Under the pieces are notes generated by a model. The model was not told the origin of the DNA and ran no database searches. It worked only from the letters and a program-made list of their open reading frames with translations. Shown one piece after another: positions 26,745-37,640 of a stretch of DNA of 64,000 bases. The translations under genes and the position numbers were made by a program. The DNA comes from Taenia hydatigena (taxonomy: Eukaryota; Platyhelminthes; Cestoda; Cyclophyllidea; Taeniidae), in the NCBI GenBank assembly GCA_036345935.2, contig JADWOT020001631.1, positions 1-64,000 on the forward strand, read 5' to 3'. Within the stretch, counting starts at the first letter, position 1. Each line of letters begins with the position of its first letter.

Positions 26745-26987
26745 GTGCTACGAATCTGCGAATGCCAACTGTGGCACCGCAATATCCCTTTTATTGATGC
26801 CATGTTTGCTCTAAAAAGTGATGAATTGCTACAAGGTGATCTATTCAACCGGTGGCTCGAGTCTAGTCGTAAATTGCAGACTTCTGGCTTCATTTCGAGA
26901 GGGCGCAAACTAGCACTCACATCAAGTTTCCTAGGTGGTAATCCTGACTCCCTACCAGCGGTCGCTGCAACCAAACCCAAGCCCTAA
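26745..26987 (+). CDS. Exon-like open frame of unknown family
   Basis: An 80-codon frame on the strand opposite homeobox copy C. The part from about 26,850 ('LESSRKLQTSG', 'FISRGRKLALTS', 'FLGGNPD') is matched in the other arm at 37,430-37,640 (-) in the same frame ('LTSTFLDGNPDILPPATK', then 'KPNPILDFKKK'). In this copy the frame ends at TAA (26,985), where the other copy reads ATA. Frame conservation across the two arms argues that it was once a coding exon. I do not recognise the protein, and true ends cannot be set. Confidence 0.35.
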   Translation: MLRICECQLWHRNIPFIDAMFALKSDELLQGDLFNRWLESSRKLQTSGFISRGRKLALTSSFLGGNPDSLPAVAATKPKP

Positions 26988-27718
26988 TCGGATTTCAAGA
27001 ACAAGAGGAACACTCCGCCAAGAATAAATAATGAGTGTATTTTCCTAACTGAGAGGCACAACATAGTTTGGTACTAAAAATGAAGTAGATGAACGGAAAA
27101 GTGCGACAAGTCAACTCGAAAGAAATGCAAGGCTTCGAAGTATTGTTCTCTGCTGCACCAATTGTCTGCATGGGAAGGCAAACGTGAATGAATGCGAAAG
27201 AGTTGTTTCAAAAGGCGGCATCTGAAGATGTGGGTGTGAAGACATCTCTTGCTACTGCTTCACTCGCAACTCCTCTTCTTACTACTTTTGGAGAGTTTTC
27301 GACGCGGAAGAAGTCAGCGCAGCGTTGTCGATAGAGCTTCTGCACGTGAGTCTCCTATAAAACACAAATACTTCTTAAGACCGTAGTGGAAATGAGTAAG
27401 ACTCATGAAGGATGGCAACTAATCGTCGCACAACTTGAATTCATTTTAGCACAGCGGTATCTACGGCTTAAGCTTGAAGAGTCGTCCACAGCTCTGAGCG
27501 ATCATCTATTACAAAATTCAGGGCCTAAGCAATGATGATGAGGTTCCTCTAAGCTCCAACTTTTAAAATCTGGTCGTACTGCGACTTTGCCATCCTGTAG
27601 CGCGCAGAATCGAACACCTTCGAGTTCAGTGCCATGAGAATCGCGGCAACAACTACAACATCCCTGGCGCAATAAAATTAGAGTTCGCAAAAAATAGCAA
27701 CGTTGTGTGCAAACCCAC

Positions 27719-27770
27719 CTGACCGGTGATTTCAGTGTCGAGTTTGTTGATGATGTGCATGAGGAAGCAC
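27719..27770 (-). pseudogene. Possible RyR C-terminal exon fragment
   Basis: This lies between a TTTTATAG acceptor and a GTGGGT donor on the minus strand and reads 'CFLMHIINKLDTEITGQ'. That resembles the highly conserved segment near the C-terminus of ryanodine receptors, where an FLM-x-x-INK-x-x-TE-x-TGQ pattern precedes the last exon. About 11 of 16 positions agree. The matching segment in the right arm (36,572-36,622) is more decayed. The next exon expected in the family is not convincingly present. The fragment is short, so the match could be chance. Confidence 0.35.
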
Positions 27771-27869
27771 CTATAAAAGCTTGATTTATCTGTATGACTT
27801 GGTGGACGTGGGGCGCAACGCGTGTCCCTCATTGTGTCACATGAGCTCAAAGGGTGAGAGGAATAGCTG

Positions 27870-28080
27870 TGGGATCAAAAATAAAACACGTCAAATCAAA
27901 GCCCACCTAATTAGCATGGAATCTAACACACATCGAATGATAAGAATAAGAGGCAAATAGTACTTCAGAGTACGCAACAATCGATGTTAAGCTCTACCAC
28001 CTTCCCTTCCTTCCATAATTTTGGTGACAACTAGATAAAGAAGAGAACTTTAAGACTCGGTACATTAAGCTACCCCTACT
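27870..28080 (-). repeat. Three-copy segment, copy 1
   Basis: This matches 36,240-36,450 (inverse) and 60,080-60,260 (same orientation). The signature 'CATGGAATCTAACACACATCGAATGATAAG' is identical here and at 60,115. All three copies also share a TAGTTGTC(A/G)CC-like block. A frame with 'GSKDS' and 'YHSMC' is partly kept in the minus-strand copies. Two copies belong to the inverted arms; the third lies just past the RyR pseudogene. Confidence 0.7.
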
Positions 28081-28690
28081 GCTATACACAACCTAATCGT
28101 ACCAGTTTCTTAACAATGCGACCGTCTTTGGTTGTTAAAGCAAAATACTGTGTTTCATGTTAGTTAAATGCTTTCATTTGTAGGAAGTTATGCTGTGGCA
28201 ATAAATGTGTGCTAAAATGAACACCTGCCAGTCAATAAATGTGTCCGAGCCTGGTAAAAGTTGCGGGTCGAGATGACTAAGGCAGGAAAGCCCGAGTGGT
28301 TCAATGTAAGGCGACATAGACTGCCAACTTATGCCGTGGCCAAATTTTAGTGTTTTTGGGTAGAATTGTTAGTGGCACTTGGCGCACCATACTTACATAC
28401 TTCAACCATTGGAATAAGCGGCAAGGGGAGAGTAAGGAACACAGAATGGAGGAAAGGACAGGGGGTGCAGAAACGACCGCCTTTTTTCAATGCACGTTTA
28501 AGGTTTCTTTGTTTCTACCTCTTTACTGAATTACTTGGGTAGCTGTGTAACCAAGTGCCCACGAAATTGGATTACTTTCTAGGCACTGCAACGAAATTCA
28601 TACGGCTAGATCATAAACGTGTCTGTAACTCCCCAACAGGAAGTGCCTCAAGACATTTAAAAGGTGATTGCTATACTGTCGAAGGAACGG

Positions 28691-31100
28691 GAAGCCTCTC
28701 CGACTATTCGCTAATAACTCCTTTTCTCAAATGATAGTAGTACAATTGCGAAACATGTCCTGTGATTGGAGAGTTACCAAATAAAAGAAAACGGTTAAAT
28801 CAGGAAATCAAAGAAAATTTTGAATTGCAGAATCTGTTTTAAAAGTGAATTCCTCATTTAACTCTGCATTTATTTATCAAACAATCTTTCCACAATCAGT
28901 GGTCCCGTCATAATAATAAAACAACAAATTGCCTTATTCTTCCACTCTTTTACACCTTGAAGTACGAGGCCTCGACACTTGAACAATTTCTTCTAAAAGC
29001 AAATAGACGAGAAAAGTCTTGAAGCAACTAGCCTACATCTTGTTTTACCAATAATTAAGTCAGGCTTACTTATTTTTAATGCTGTGTGGGCAAGAGGACG
29101 TTGATCAGCACATTTCTCATTGTCTTGTGGGTCGCGAACGATCATGTGATGGACCAATCACTTGCACATAAAGGAGTGCTTTCCGGTTTTGGCAGGGAGT
29201 GGTAGCCAAGGCGCAAAAATGATAAGGATACAACCGTAGACGCTGCTATATAATAGGAAGCTTAGGGAGGAAGATTGAATTAGTTGCATGGAGGTACGAA
29301 GGAGGAAATTTAAATCACAAAGAGGGTAGGCAGGTGATTGCATGTGAAGGTAGGACGGAAGAGTGTGAAGTGAATTAATAGATCGTTAACATATCTCCAG
29401 GTTGCTCGTGATGGATCCAGGATTATAATGCTCTTGCAGCCAACAGCTAAAATCTCCGTTTCATACGCCTTTACAGGACTATAATAAAGGAACGACACCT
29501 ACTCATTGACGAGTGGCTACGATGTGTAACCCATTGAAAGATGTGGATATCCGCTGTTGGCTGTTGCTTTGACAGGATTGCGATAGCGTCTTACCAATCA
29601 CTGATGGTGTATGAATTGATAGACGTGCTTTTTTAATTGTTTTGGGTTTAAATTGCGGCTTTGTTGAGGTATCTTTAGCAGCAAGGCTGATGGCAAGCAC
29701 TTCATGGTGGAGTGAACCTCTAGGTCGTACAAGCAGACCCTTTCATCGTCACCTGCTCTGCACGTCGGCAATGCACCCTTTGTCCCTTGTCTTAAGGAAA
29801 GCCTCCAAGTGCTACACTTACCTCACGACTTCGCTGAAGCACGATTACATTTGGCTAGAAGTTACTTGTCATCGGAAGGAAGTCACTTCAAACCAGATAG
29901 TCGGATGTGAGCTGATTCCTTCACTTACGAATCCGGTATTATGCAAGTTTTACAACCTAAGGAGAACAATTAAAATGTCCATGTTCGCTGCCTTCCAGCA
30001 GCCGAATTCAAACAATTTAAGTTACGGCAAACCCTTGCAACTGCTTGTATAAGCACTTTCAACTTGGCCTTTGATAGCACTTATGAAGTGGCTGCCACTC
30101 CATTGTTGCATCTATTCGACTTCAATGACTTTCATTACAAAAGGTACGAATCAGAAGAGCTAAACAACCAAACAATCGGTGACACTAAGCCAATCACTAA
30201 TTGCATCTTGAGCAGAGCAGAATCATTTCTCGCACAGCAAGTTGACACAACTCTGTACGTGCTAGCATGGCCTACGTTGTGTTTGTACCAAACATTATTG
30301 CCCACCTATTTACGCAACTTGTGAGCAGGCCACTTTGTTCATGGTGGGTACCTCACCTTTTCTGCCCCCCCCCCCCCTTTTCCTCTCCTTAGGCTTTCAT
30401 CCTGCACTACTGCTGTGGTTCACTACTTCTTGCCACCAATCCAACACTGGCCCTTACCCAAACTCAGATTTGACGGAATACCAAGCGATTTATTCGAACC
30501 CTTCTGCTTGTGTTATTTGCAACTGACTGTTTAGTGTTTCCTGTGTAAACCACGAAAATGTGCGCATTTATTACTGTCAAAAGTAGCATCCTGAAATGCC
30601 TACCTCCGAAATGCTTATGAACGAAGTGTTCATTGCAAACGTATTGTCACGATGATAAGTTGGAAGGCAACCCACTGATAACCTCAATTTGTTCGTCCCT
30701 GCCGCTGTAGCAGTATATTAGGCCCTGTGTAATCTTCTTTACCCTGCCCTTGATCATAGTAGTAAGCAGCCTTGGCTTTAGCTGTTTTTTCCTTGGGACG
30801 AATAGCTGGCTGACGGGTCGCGGAGACAGGCAAAAGCGCAGGTCTGTAGTCTCTCTTATGTTAGCCAGATTAATAGTTCTGATGAGCAATAGTTGGCGGA
30901 CTACCCCAAGACACAGGCAAATGTGACTTGGCAAGCGTTAGGCCTCAGCTCTTTATTTACTTACGCTCTTTTCATTTATCTGTTAATTGACGCTAATAGT
31001 AACACCTTCCTGGCGTCGTCGTAACGAGTGTTTCTCGGGGAGCATTGCTTTATTTTGATTGCACTATTGCAGCTAGGAAGTTGCTCATGGTGGGAAGGAA
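28691..31100. other. No recognisable gene; C13 tract
   Basis: Contains a run of 13 C (30,365-30,377). Open frames are 136 codons at 29,642-30,052 (+), 86 codons at 30,064-30,324 (+) and 95 codons at 30,647-30,934 (-). The last has a basic, protein-like composition, but no family could be assigned. Confidence 0.45.
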
Positions 31101-31565
31101 TGGGATGTTTTGCCGTGCCAGGTGTCTTATTTACGTACGATACTTGTTTTACCGTTTTAAGCACACTCTCGCACATGGCAGACGTTCTACACATGTTGTT
31201 GATTGACTTGAGATGCTGTCATGCGTGTGTCTGATGCAGTGGAACTGTAGGTGCATTGGGTAGTGCGGGAGGATGAGAGGGTATCACCGGCATAGACATG
31301 CCCAGAGAAATGGGTACAAGTGTCTGGCGCCCGGTGTGATCAAGCTTGCACCCCTGTCGCACGAGTGCCGTTTTGCACTGCTTCGCCTTTTCAGTTGTAC
31401 ATAAGGCAGCATTTGTGGAAACTTGGATGCAACAGTCGTTGCAAGTAGAGTCTTGTTTCCACTTCTCTCTCTATTTTTGGTATCCTTTTCCACCATCACG
31501 CCTAACATGAATGCCTTTTTAGGAGAATTTCTTCTCAAAGTACTTGAATTATTTTATTATTGAGT
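31100..31565 (-). repeat. Inverted-repeat partner of 10.46-11.06 kb
   Basis: Aligned with the reverse complement of 10,461-11,060. Both copies carry 'TACTTGC(A/G)ACG', 'GGGCATGTCTATGC(C/T)GG' and 'CAGT(T/G)CCACTGCAT'-like blocks. The 192-codon frame of the other copy is broken here. Within the duplicated centre, the next 90-codon minus frame (31,583-31,855) is open but unmatched. Confidence 0.6.
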
Positions 31566-32009
31566 TGCACCTCTGTTCTTTTTTATTTGCTTGGTTGGTC
31601 AATTAGTAGAGATGTCCAGGTGAGGCTAGCTGAAACGGTAAAGCCAGTTCCGGCTTCCAATGACTCAGTCACTCCGTAAATCTCAATCCCTTTATCTTCC
31701 GACCTACCTACCCATCTGTCAATTTTCTCAACTGTCGATCTGTTCGCTTGTCCCATTCTCAACCTGCGGAACGTGTAGGGGTTAATTCGGGCAGCAGACG
31801 GTGGAGATATGAGGCTGGTGGAGGCGGACTTGTCCACAGTGCTTGCAGAAGGCATTCAAATAGTGTAAAATGAATAACTTAGAATGGGTACGATGTTAGA
31901 AAGAAGCATTTTAGGCGGACGAATGAAATGCTACTAAAAGGAGATGAAAAAATCAGTTTCCTGTTGATTGATTGCTCAACTTGCTAGTGTTTGTACCGAT
32001 TGAAGGCAA

Positions 32010-32560
32010 GGGAGGGAAGCAGGTGTCAAGTACTGTGGCTCCAAGAGTGCAGGTACTGCCGAAGATGAGATGCAGCAATACTGAATAACTAGCAGGGTCA
32101 CACTAGGTGCCCATGGACGTCGAAGTAAAGTGGATCACTTCAGCGCAGAACTGTGTCGATAGCCTTTTGTGTGCCCATGAATTTGTTCTGCAAAGTGCAA
32201 GAAATGGCAATTCTAACGAGCAAGCACGATATCTGTTGCACAAGATTTAATCTTCAAGTAGAGAATTGCGCAAGGTGGTATTGGCCGGTCAGCTGGGCGA
32301 AATCCTCAAAAGCAAGCAAAGGAGCTGCGCGTCTCATTGCCATGGTCTTACCTATCGATCTGGGCTCACATCCACATGGACATGGGTGCAATGCTGTCGA
32401 TCTGCGTCTCTTAGGGGCTGCACCATCATTCACCAGAGTATCTATAAACCGGTCAGTGGCATTTAACAGTGTTGCCGGGCTCAATGATGGCTCATCGCAT
32501 CGAACTGTGTCCATCACAAGGGGTGATTTTATAATTGACCTCTTCATTTTTGCTTCTCTC
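32010..32560 (+). repeat. Inverted-repeat partner of 60.78-61.37 kb
   Basis: The reverse complement of 60,780-61,370 aligns with this segment. Shared blocks include 'CAGCAATACTGAATAACTAGCAGGGTCACACTA' (trimmed in the partner), 'CTATCGATCTGGGC' and 'TCGAACTGTGTCCATCA'. Open frames exist on both strands here: 146 codons at 32,153-32,593 (+) and 97 codons at 32,254-32,547 (-). The minus frame has 'MDTVRCDEPSLSPATL', matched in the partner by 'MDTVRHNDP*VSPATL'. That favours the minus strand as the old coding strand, but I do not recognise the protein. Confidence 0.65.
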
Positions 32561-35500
32561 TACCTTGTCACCGTTTTTATTTTTCGTCGGTAAGCATAAG
32601 GTTACTCTTTCTTTTAACATGGAAGGTTTCTAATTACCATTAAAATTGTTGAACGATTCAATTATGCTGCTCACTCCATTTTTCATGTGCTTAATATTTG
32701 CTTATGCTTGGCGCTATGCGAAATTTTAATGTAGTGCCCTTTTTTAAGTATTTTTGCGATTTCCTCGTAAAAGCTACTATTTTAAAGAAAAGTTGTAGGG
32801 TGATTGTTAGGTGAGGTGAGTCTCTTTTACCTTTTGTTAGCTTGCGAGGTGTAGACAACAATCTATTTACAGACTCTTGGTAGGGCGTTAGGGTTTCCAC
32901 GCCTTGAAATCAACTATCGCATGTCAAGTTAAGCAGATTGATTTCTTTTCTCAAAGTGCGAGTTTTATGATGGTGCTGCCAAACCGCTTTTTTGCATTGT
33001 TCCATTTGATTTTTTAAGTTTTCTACATTCGTGTGACATTCTACCCTTCTAAAGATATGCAGTGGAAAGCAGCCATTTCGTCTTGGTTATTTGGCTAGGG
33101 AAGCAATTTTAGTGTTGCTCCATTATTCCTGTCTCCAACCTTGTAATTAATTCATTTGTGAGCTCAAGTTCTTGATCTCTTTTAGCCTTAGTATCTGAAA
33201 TTAGGCGATTTATGTTTGATATAGCCTGACGTTCTGTCATGAATTCCTTATTTTCGTGCTACTTTTGACTTGAGCCCTGCAAGTACTTGCCATTCTTAAC
33301 GTGGAGGGACTGGAGAGCAGATCTTGCACGCCTTATTTTTAATAGTTGCTCCTTGTCCTATTCCCTGGGCGAGTTCTCAATGTGTACTGTTTTTACTCAT
33401 AATAATCCCTGTGATTTTCACTCCTACTTACAACTTCGTTTTAAGAATGAATGGTCTCTTAGATCATAACTTTTGCATGTGTATTAATTTCTCAACCTGT
33501 CCCTCCGTCTATCTTCATATGAAGCGGTAATACTTGTGGTTATAGTCGACATTTGATCTTAGCTAAATTTTATCTGACGGCGACTAGGCCGCAGCACGTG
33601 TGTAGCGTGACGTACAGAAGGGACAGTTCCATGCCCATCGCATCACTTCGGTTTTTTAAGCATCGTGATTTGATGTCCTTTTAGTCATCACAGCAGAGGA
33701 GGGGATGCTTTTATGGCAGGCATCGAGCAGTTATGAGGTGGATTTAATGATTGGGTGGAGGTGGAGGGACGTTTTGGTCCAGTTGATTTGAAAAAGCTCT
33801 TTGCGCGCTACTCCGAGACTGATCCTGACATGCGTGACAGGTTAGTCATGAAGGTTATTCCCCTTTCTCCCCATCCCCTATCCTATGTTGCCCTCGATTT
33901 TGATGGGACTTTTGGCTCATCTCGTCGGAGCCCTTAACAGGGATGCATTCGTCTCTTACACAATTCTACGTCAAACTGGTGCTAGGAATTATGAGGTTTA
34001 ACTAACCACTGGGCGGAGAGGATGGAAACCAATATTTAAGTAGTCTCCACTGATTAATAGACGTCTACACCGTCTAAATGTCTAACTGCTGAACAGGTTG
34101 ACGTTTCTCGCTGGTACTCGTATCCAGGATTACAGACAACTTCCTTCACAAGAAACTTGGTTCATCACTGCGCTTTGCTGTGCACAGGCACTAGCACTGG
34201 TCTGTGCCATTCTTGATAAATGATATCTGTTTCGTATGTAACGTGTGCTAGCGCTTACTACTGCACGTGATGCCGCTGCATTGTGATTACTCATGCGTGC
34301 GAAAAGTTAGCACCTCCGTTTAGACCTTATTTCCATCGTATCGATCAAGGCTTTCCCCAACCCATGTTTGCTGTTTTCGTTTCGCATGTCCAAATGTTGA
34401 TAGTGCATAAATCGAATGCGGACAAAAGGCCCGTCATCTAAGGAGGATTATAAGTGCAATTTGTTGGTGCGAAAACACCGCTACCATCGTGAAGTCCAAG
34501 GAAATTCGCGCGTCAAGAGGGAAAGGAAACTGGAATGATTACCTCTGTCTTTTGGCAGCACTTTGATGTTGAATAGCACAAACTCCCTAAATCCTGAATC
34601 CCCGCTCTTTCTGACGCCTACATCTCCCTCCCCAAGCTGTGCTGATGTCTCTACATTGTCGTATGTTCCTGTAAATCTCCTATGATCAGTAAAATTGAAA
34701 ATTTTACTCCTTTGTTCGTGTTTCTTTGCAAATAGAGGAACGTGAGAATTGAAGGGGTTCACGCAGGTGATGATAAATATGCTCGTTGATCGACGTGGCC
34801 GAGGTGTGTGAGATGAGGTAGTCCACTGCTACGTTTCGGCTGAAGCATCATCACTGTGGCATGGGTGTTTGAGTGACCCTTTGGTGGAGAAGCAAAGAAG
34901 TAACTCATCTCAAGCCAGAGAACCGCCTTGTCGAGCATACCAAAGCTGCCTTTGATTCTACAGGTTGAATGGTTAATCTGTTGGGATCGAATGCAGGTTG
35001 CGCTGTTGCTTTGTGGCATAGCCCTCTGGCCGTGCTTGTCTGAAGAATCTCCAGATAGTGGTGAGAGTGCAGCAGCTACATTTTGTTGTGAACGAATTAT
35101 GGAATAAAAATCGATGTTTGGGGCACCAATTTAATGCTGAGAGGTGAAGGAGTGCATGAAAGATGCATGATAGCTCAAGCTAAAGTTCGTAATCCGAGTT
35201 GATTTGATTAATAACAAATTGCGATTGCCGAGACAAGCTGAAATGGCACATTATCAGAGGACTAAGCTAAGCCATGAAAATTTTACTTGTACCCGTTTAT
35301 ATACACCAGATTAAGTCAATACAAGGGATTGCCGCAATTTTTGTTGATGCTGCAGGGGGCATCGTTTGAGGATTGAAAATGAATGTGGTATTTCATGCCA
35401 CTCAGATCCGCCCTCACATAAGCTTTGCTCCTCTCTGGACACAAATTTTGCACTTTAGCTGAGGTGAGGGACTTGGCGAACGCCAGTGCTTTGTGCTTAC

Positions 35501-35660
35501 TTCACAGTGCCGTATAACTCGCCTCGCACAATGAGTTAATGGAACAAGGCTGGATAAACCAGTTAGTCGAATATGGCGTCTTTTTGACGAAATGAGACAC
35601 TCTGCGCTCCATCACACGCGCTCCAGACAGTCGAACAGAACCGATATGAAGGATTTAGAA
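32561..35660. other. Centre of the inverted duplication, no confident gene
   Basis: Mostly interrupted frames. A 93-codon minus frame (34,762-34,481) contains 'NFTDHRRFTGTYDN' and a Gly-rich tail. This loosely recalls the TD-x-x-(K/R)-(Y/F)-TG signature of tubulin polymerization-promoting (p25-alpha) proteins, and it ends at a plausible GTAATC donor. The resemblance is too short to call. A + frame at 33,755-33,840 ('GPVDLKKLFARYSETDPD') ends at a possible donor (AG|GTTAGT) and could be an exon of unknown type. Confidence 0.35.
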
Positions 35661-36239
35661 AATGGAGTGGCAACTAGTTGGAGGACCTACCATTTCCTTT
35701 GACAGCATGGCAATCACCTTTTAAGTGCCTCATCTCTACTTCAAGGTCTCGAGACATTTGCTGTTTTGAAGGCAGACACATTTCCAATCCAGTCTTATGG
35801 ACTTCGTTAAAACGCCTAGAAACTGTCACTTCTTGTCCTAATTTTGTGGGCACTTGTTTGCACAACTACTCAAGTAATTTAGTGAAAAGGTTATAGCAAA
35901 GGAACCACTAAAGTGCATAAATAAAAGTGCTCTTCATAACATCCCCTGTCCTTCCTACTTCCCTCCTTGTCTCCTTCACTCTCCACTAGTCCCTAAATAC
36001 AACAAGTTGGCAGTCCATGTCACCGTGCATGAAACAACTCTGGCTTCCCTGTCCTCGTTATCTGGACCCACACCTTTCACCAGCTTCGGACTTATTCATG
36101 GACTGGTCAGTGTTCGTTCTGGTACACGTCAATTTGCACATTATAACTTGCTTCAAACAGAAGCATTTAGCCAACTCAAACGAAATTCCTTGCTTTAACA
36201 GTGAACGATTGGCACATTAATAAGTAACTGGTTTGACTC

Positions 36240-36450
36240 GGTTGTGTATGGCAGTAAGGATAGCTTCATGTACAGAGACCCTCATTCTTCTTCCTGTCTA
36301 GTTGTCACCAAAATTATGGAAGGAGAGGGGATGGATGAAGAGGGGTAACGCTTGACATCGACCGTCGTGTACTCTGTAGTACTATGAGCCTCGTATTCAA
36401 ATCATTCACTGTGCGCCATATTCTATGCTAATCAGGTGGGTTTAGAATCT
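36240..36450 (+). repeat. Three-copy segment, copy 2
   Basis: Inverse of 27,870-28,080 and of 60,080-60,260. It begins GGTTGTGTATGGCAGTAAGG and contains CTAGTTGTCACCAAAATTATGG. A plus frame reads 'GSKDSFMYRDP', aligned with 'GSKDSLMCRVP' in the 60-kb copy (minus strand). Confidence 0.65.
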
Positions 36451-36571
36451 ATGTAATTTATTTTTGGTCACACAGTTAATTCTCTCACCCTTTGAAGTCA
36501 CGTGACACGTGGAAAGCACGCGCTGCGATCTGTATCTACCAAGCTATGCAAACTTATCTACCTTTCGTGGG

Positions 36572-36622
36572 TTTTTCCTCATGCATGCAATCAACAAACC
36601 CGATACCGGGTCAGCCGGTCAC
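36572..36622 (+). pseudogene. Possible RyR C-terminal exon fragment, right arm
   Basis: Reads 'FFLMHAINKPDTGSAGH' and is followed by GTAGGT. It is the counterpart of 27,719-27,770, with the acidic/Thr residues of the family pattern more eroded. The upstream frame has 'FEVT*HVES', loosely placed where the family has an FETH segment. Taken alone it would not be recognised; it is reported because of its partner. Confidence 0.3.
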
Positions 36623-37429
36623 GTAGGTTTACATTTACAGTGCTGTTTTTGTGTGCGCATTTTCGTTGCGTCAGAGGCGTTGTATTTGCTGCTGTAATTT
36701 GCGTGACTCTGACCTTTGTGACATGAACTCGCAGGTGTCCTATTTTGCATGCTACAGGTTGGCGAACCCGTGGACAGAGCTGCTTTCGAACGTCAGATTG
36801 TGCAGAAGTCTTAGAATGGATAGTTTAATAACTGGTTATGAAAACCATCAGCATTGTTCAGGCCTCGAATTTAGTGATAGATGATCGCACAGGGCCGTCG
36901 GCGACTTTTCAAGCTTAAGTCGTGGATACTGTTGTGCTGACATAAATTTAAGTTGTACGACAGTTAGCTGTCATCCTTCATGAGTCAGACTCATGTCTAA
37001 CGATCGAGCATGACATGAAGTCGTTGAAAGTAATTATTCCGACACGATTGATGGCCTTTGGAGGTCTTTGTATTCTTTAGGAGATTTGAGTGTAGGAGCT
37101 CTATCAACAACGCTGCCTGGACTTCTTTCCCATCGGAAACTGTTTTTGCAAACAGTATAAGGAAGAATTGAGAATGAATTAGTAGCGAGAGATGCCTTTG
37201 CACCCACATTTTTAGATGCCACTTTTAGAGACGACTCTCTCGCTTCTCATTTACATTTGCCTTCTTGCGTAGATAACTGGTGTAGTAGAGAGCAATACAT
37301 TGACCCTTGTATTTATTTCGAGTTGCCTCCTTGCCTTTCTCTTTCCTCTACCTAATTTTTATTGTTGGTTTATGGTACGCCTCTGATCCTTACATCATCT
37401 TGGTGAAAAGTTTTCCTTTTTCTTGAAGT

Positions 37430-37640
37430 CAAGTATGGGATTGGGTTTGATTTTAGTGGCCGGTGGTAGAATGTCGGGGTTACCATCGAGGAAGGTTGAT
37501 GTGAGTGCTGGCTTCCACCCTCTCGAAATGGAACCAGATATCTGCAAGTTACGACTAGACTAGAGCTATTGGTTGGGCAGATCACGTCTTGGCAATTCAT
37601 TACTTCTTCCAGAACAAAATTCAGACTTAGGAGAAGGGAG
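37430..37640 (-). pseudogene. Unknown exon-like frame, right-arm copy
   Basis: Counterpart of 26,745-26,987. The frame that agrees with the left arm has stops and shifts toward its start. It continues past the left-arm stop ('NPILDFKKK') and ends in a TGA at an 'AAGATGATGTAAGG' stretch where a donor might sit. Confidence 0.35.

Larger units (their letters stand above)
23480..28690 (-). repeat. Left arm of a large inverted duplication
   Basis: Reverse-complement matches to 35,665-41,820 occur in the same order along the whole arm. Examples are 'TTTCGAGCTGTAGAGC' and 'TAGCCAATCAAAGGTCTAAT' in the homeobox 3' flank, homeobox copy C against D, 'TTATGACCCACCCAT' (26,280 against 38,665), 'ATTTCGAGAGGG' with 'GCACTCACATCAA' (26,890 against 37,520), 'TTGTCACCAAAATTATGGAAGG' (28,020 against 36,300), and 'AGTGCCCAC(G/A)AAATT' with 'TTAAAAGGTGATTGC' (28,660 against 35,710). 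By eye, identity is roughly two thirds to three quarters, with many small gaps, so the duplication is old. Its orientation is defined here by homeobox copy C. Confidence 0.8.

Noticed and set aside
29642..30052. 136-codon open frame as a gene
   Set aside because: No recognisable domain, no counterpart elsewhere, and unusual composition for coding sequence.
30365..30377. C13 tract (also C10 near 58,712) as a structural element
   Set aside because: Single homopolymer runs with no pairing partner or G-quadruplex pattern on the other strand beyond the run itself.
36300..36450. 'KDSFMYRDP' frame as the RyR pore-region segment (NSFLYLxWY)
   Set aside because: Only a handful of scattered residues agree and the following conserved pore residues are absent.
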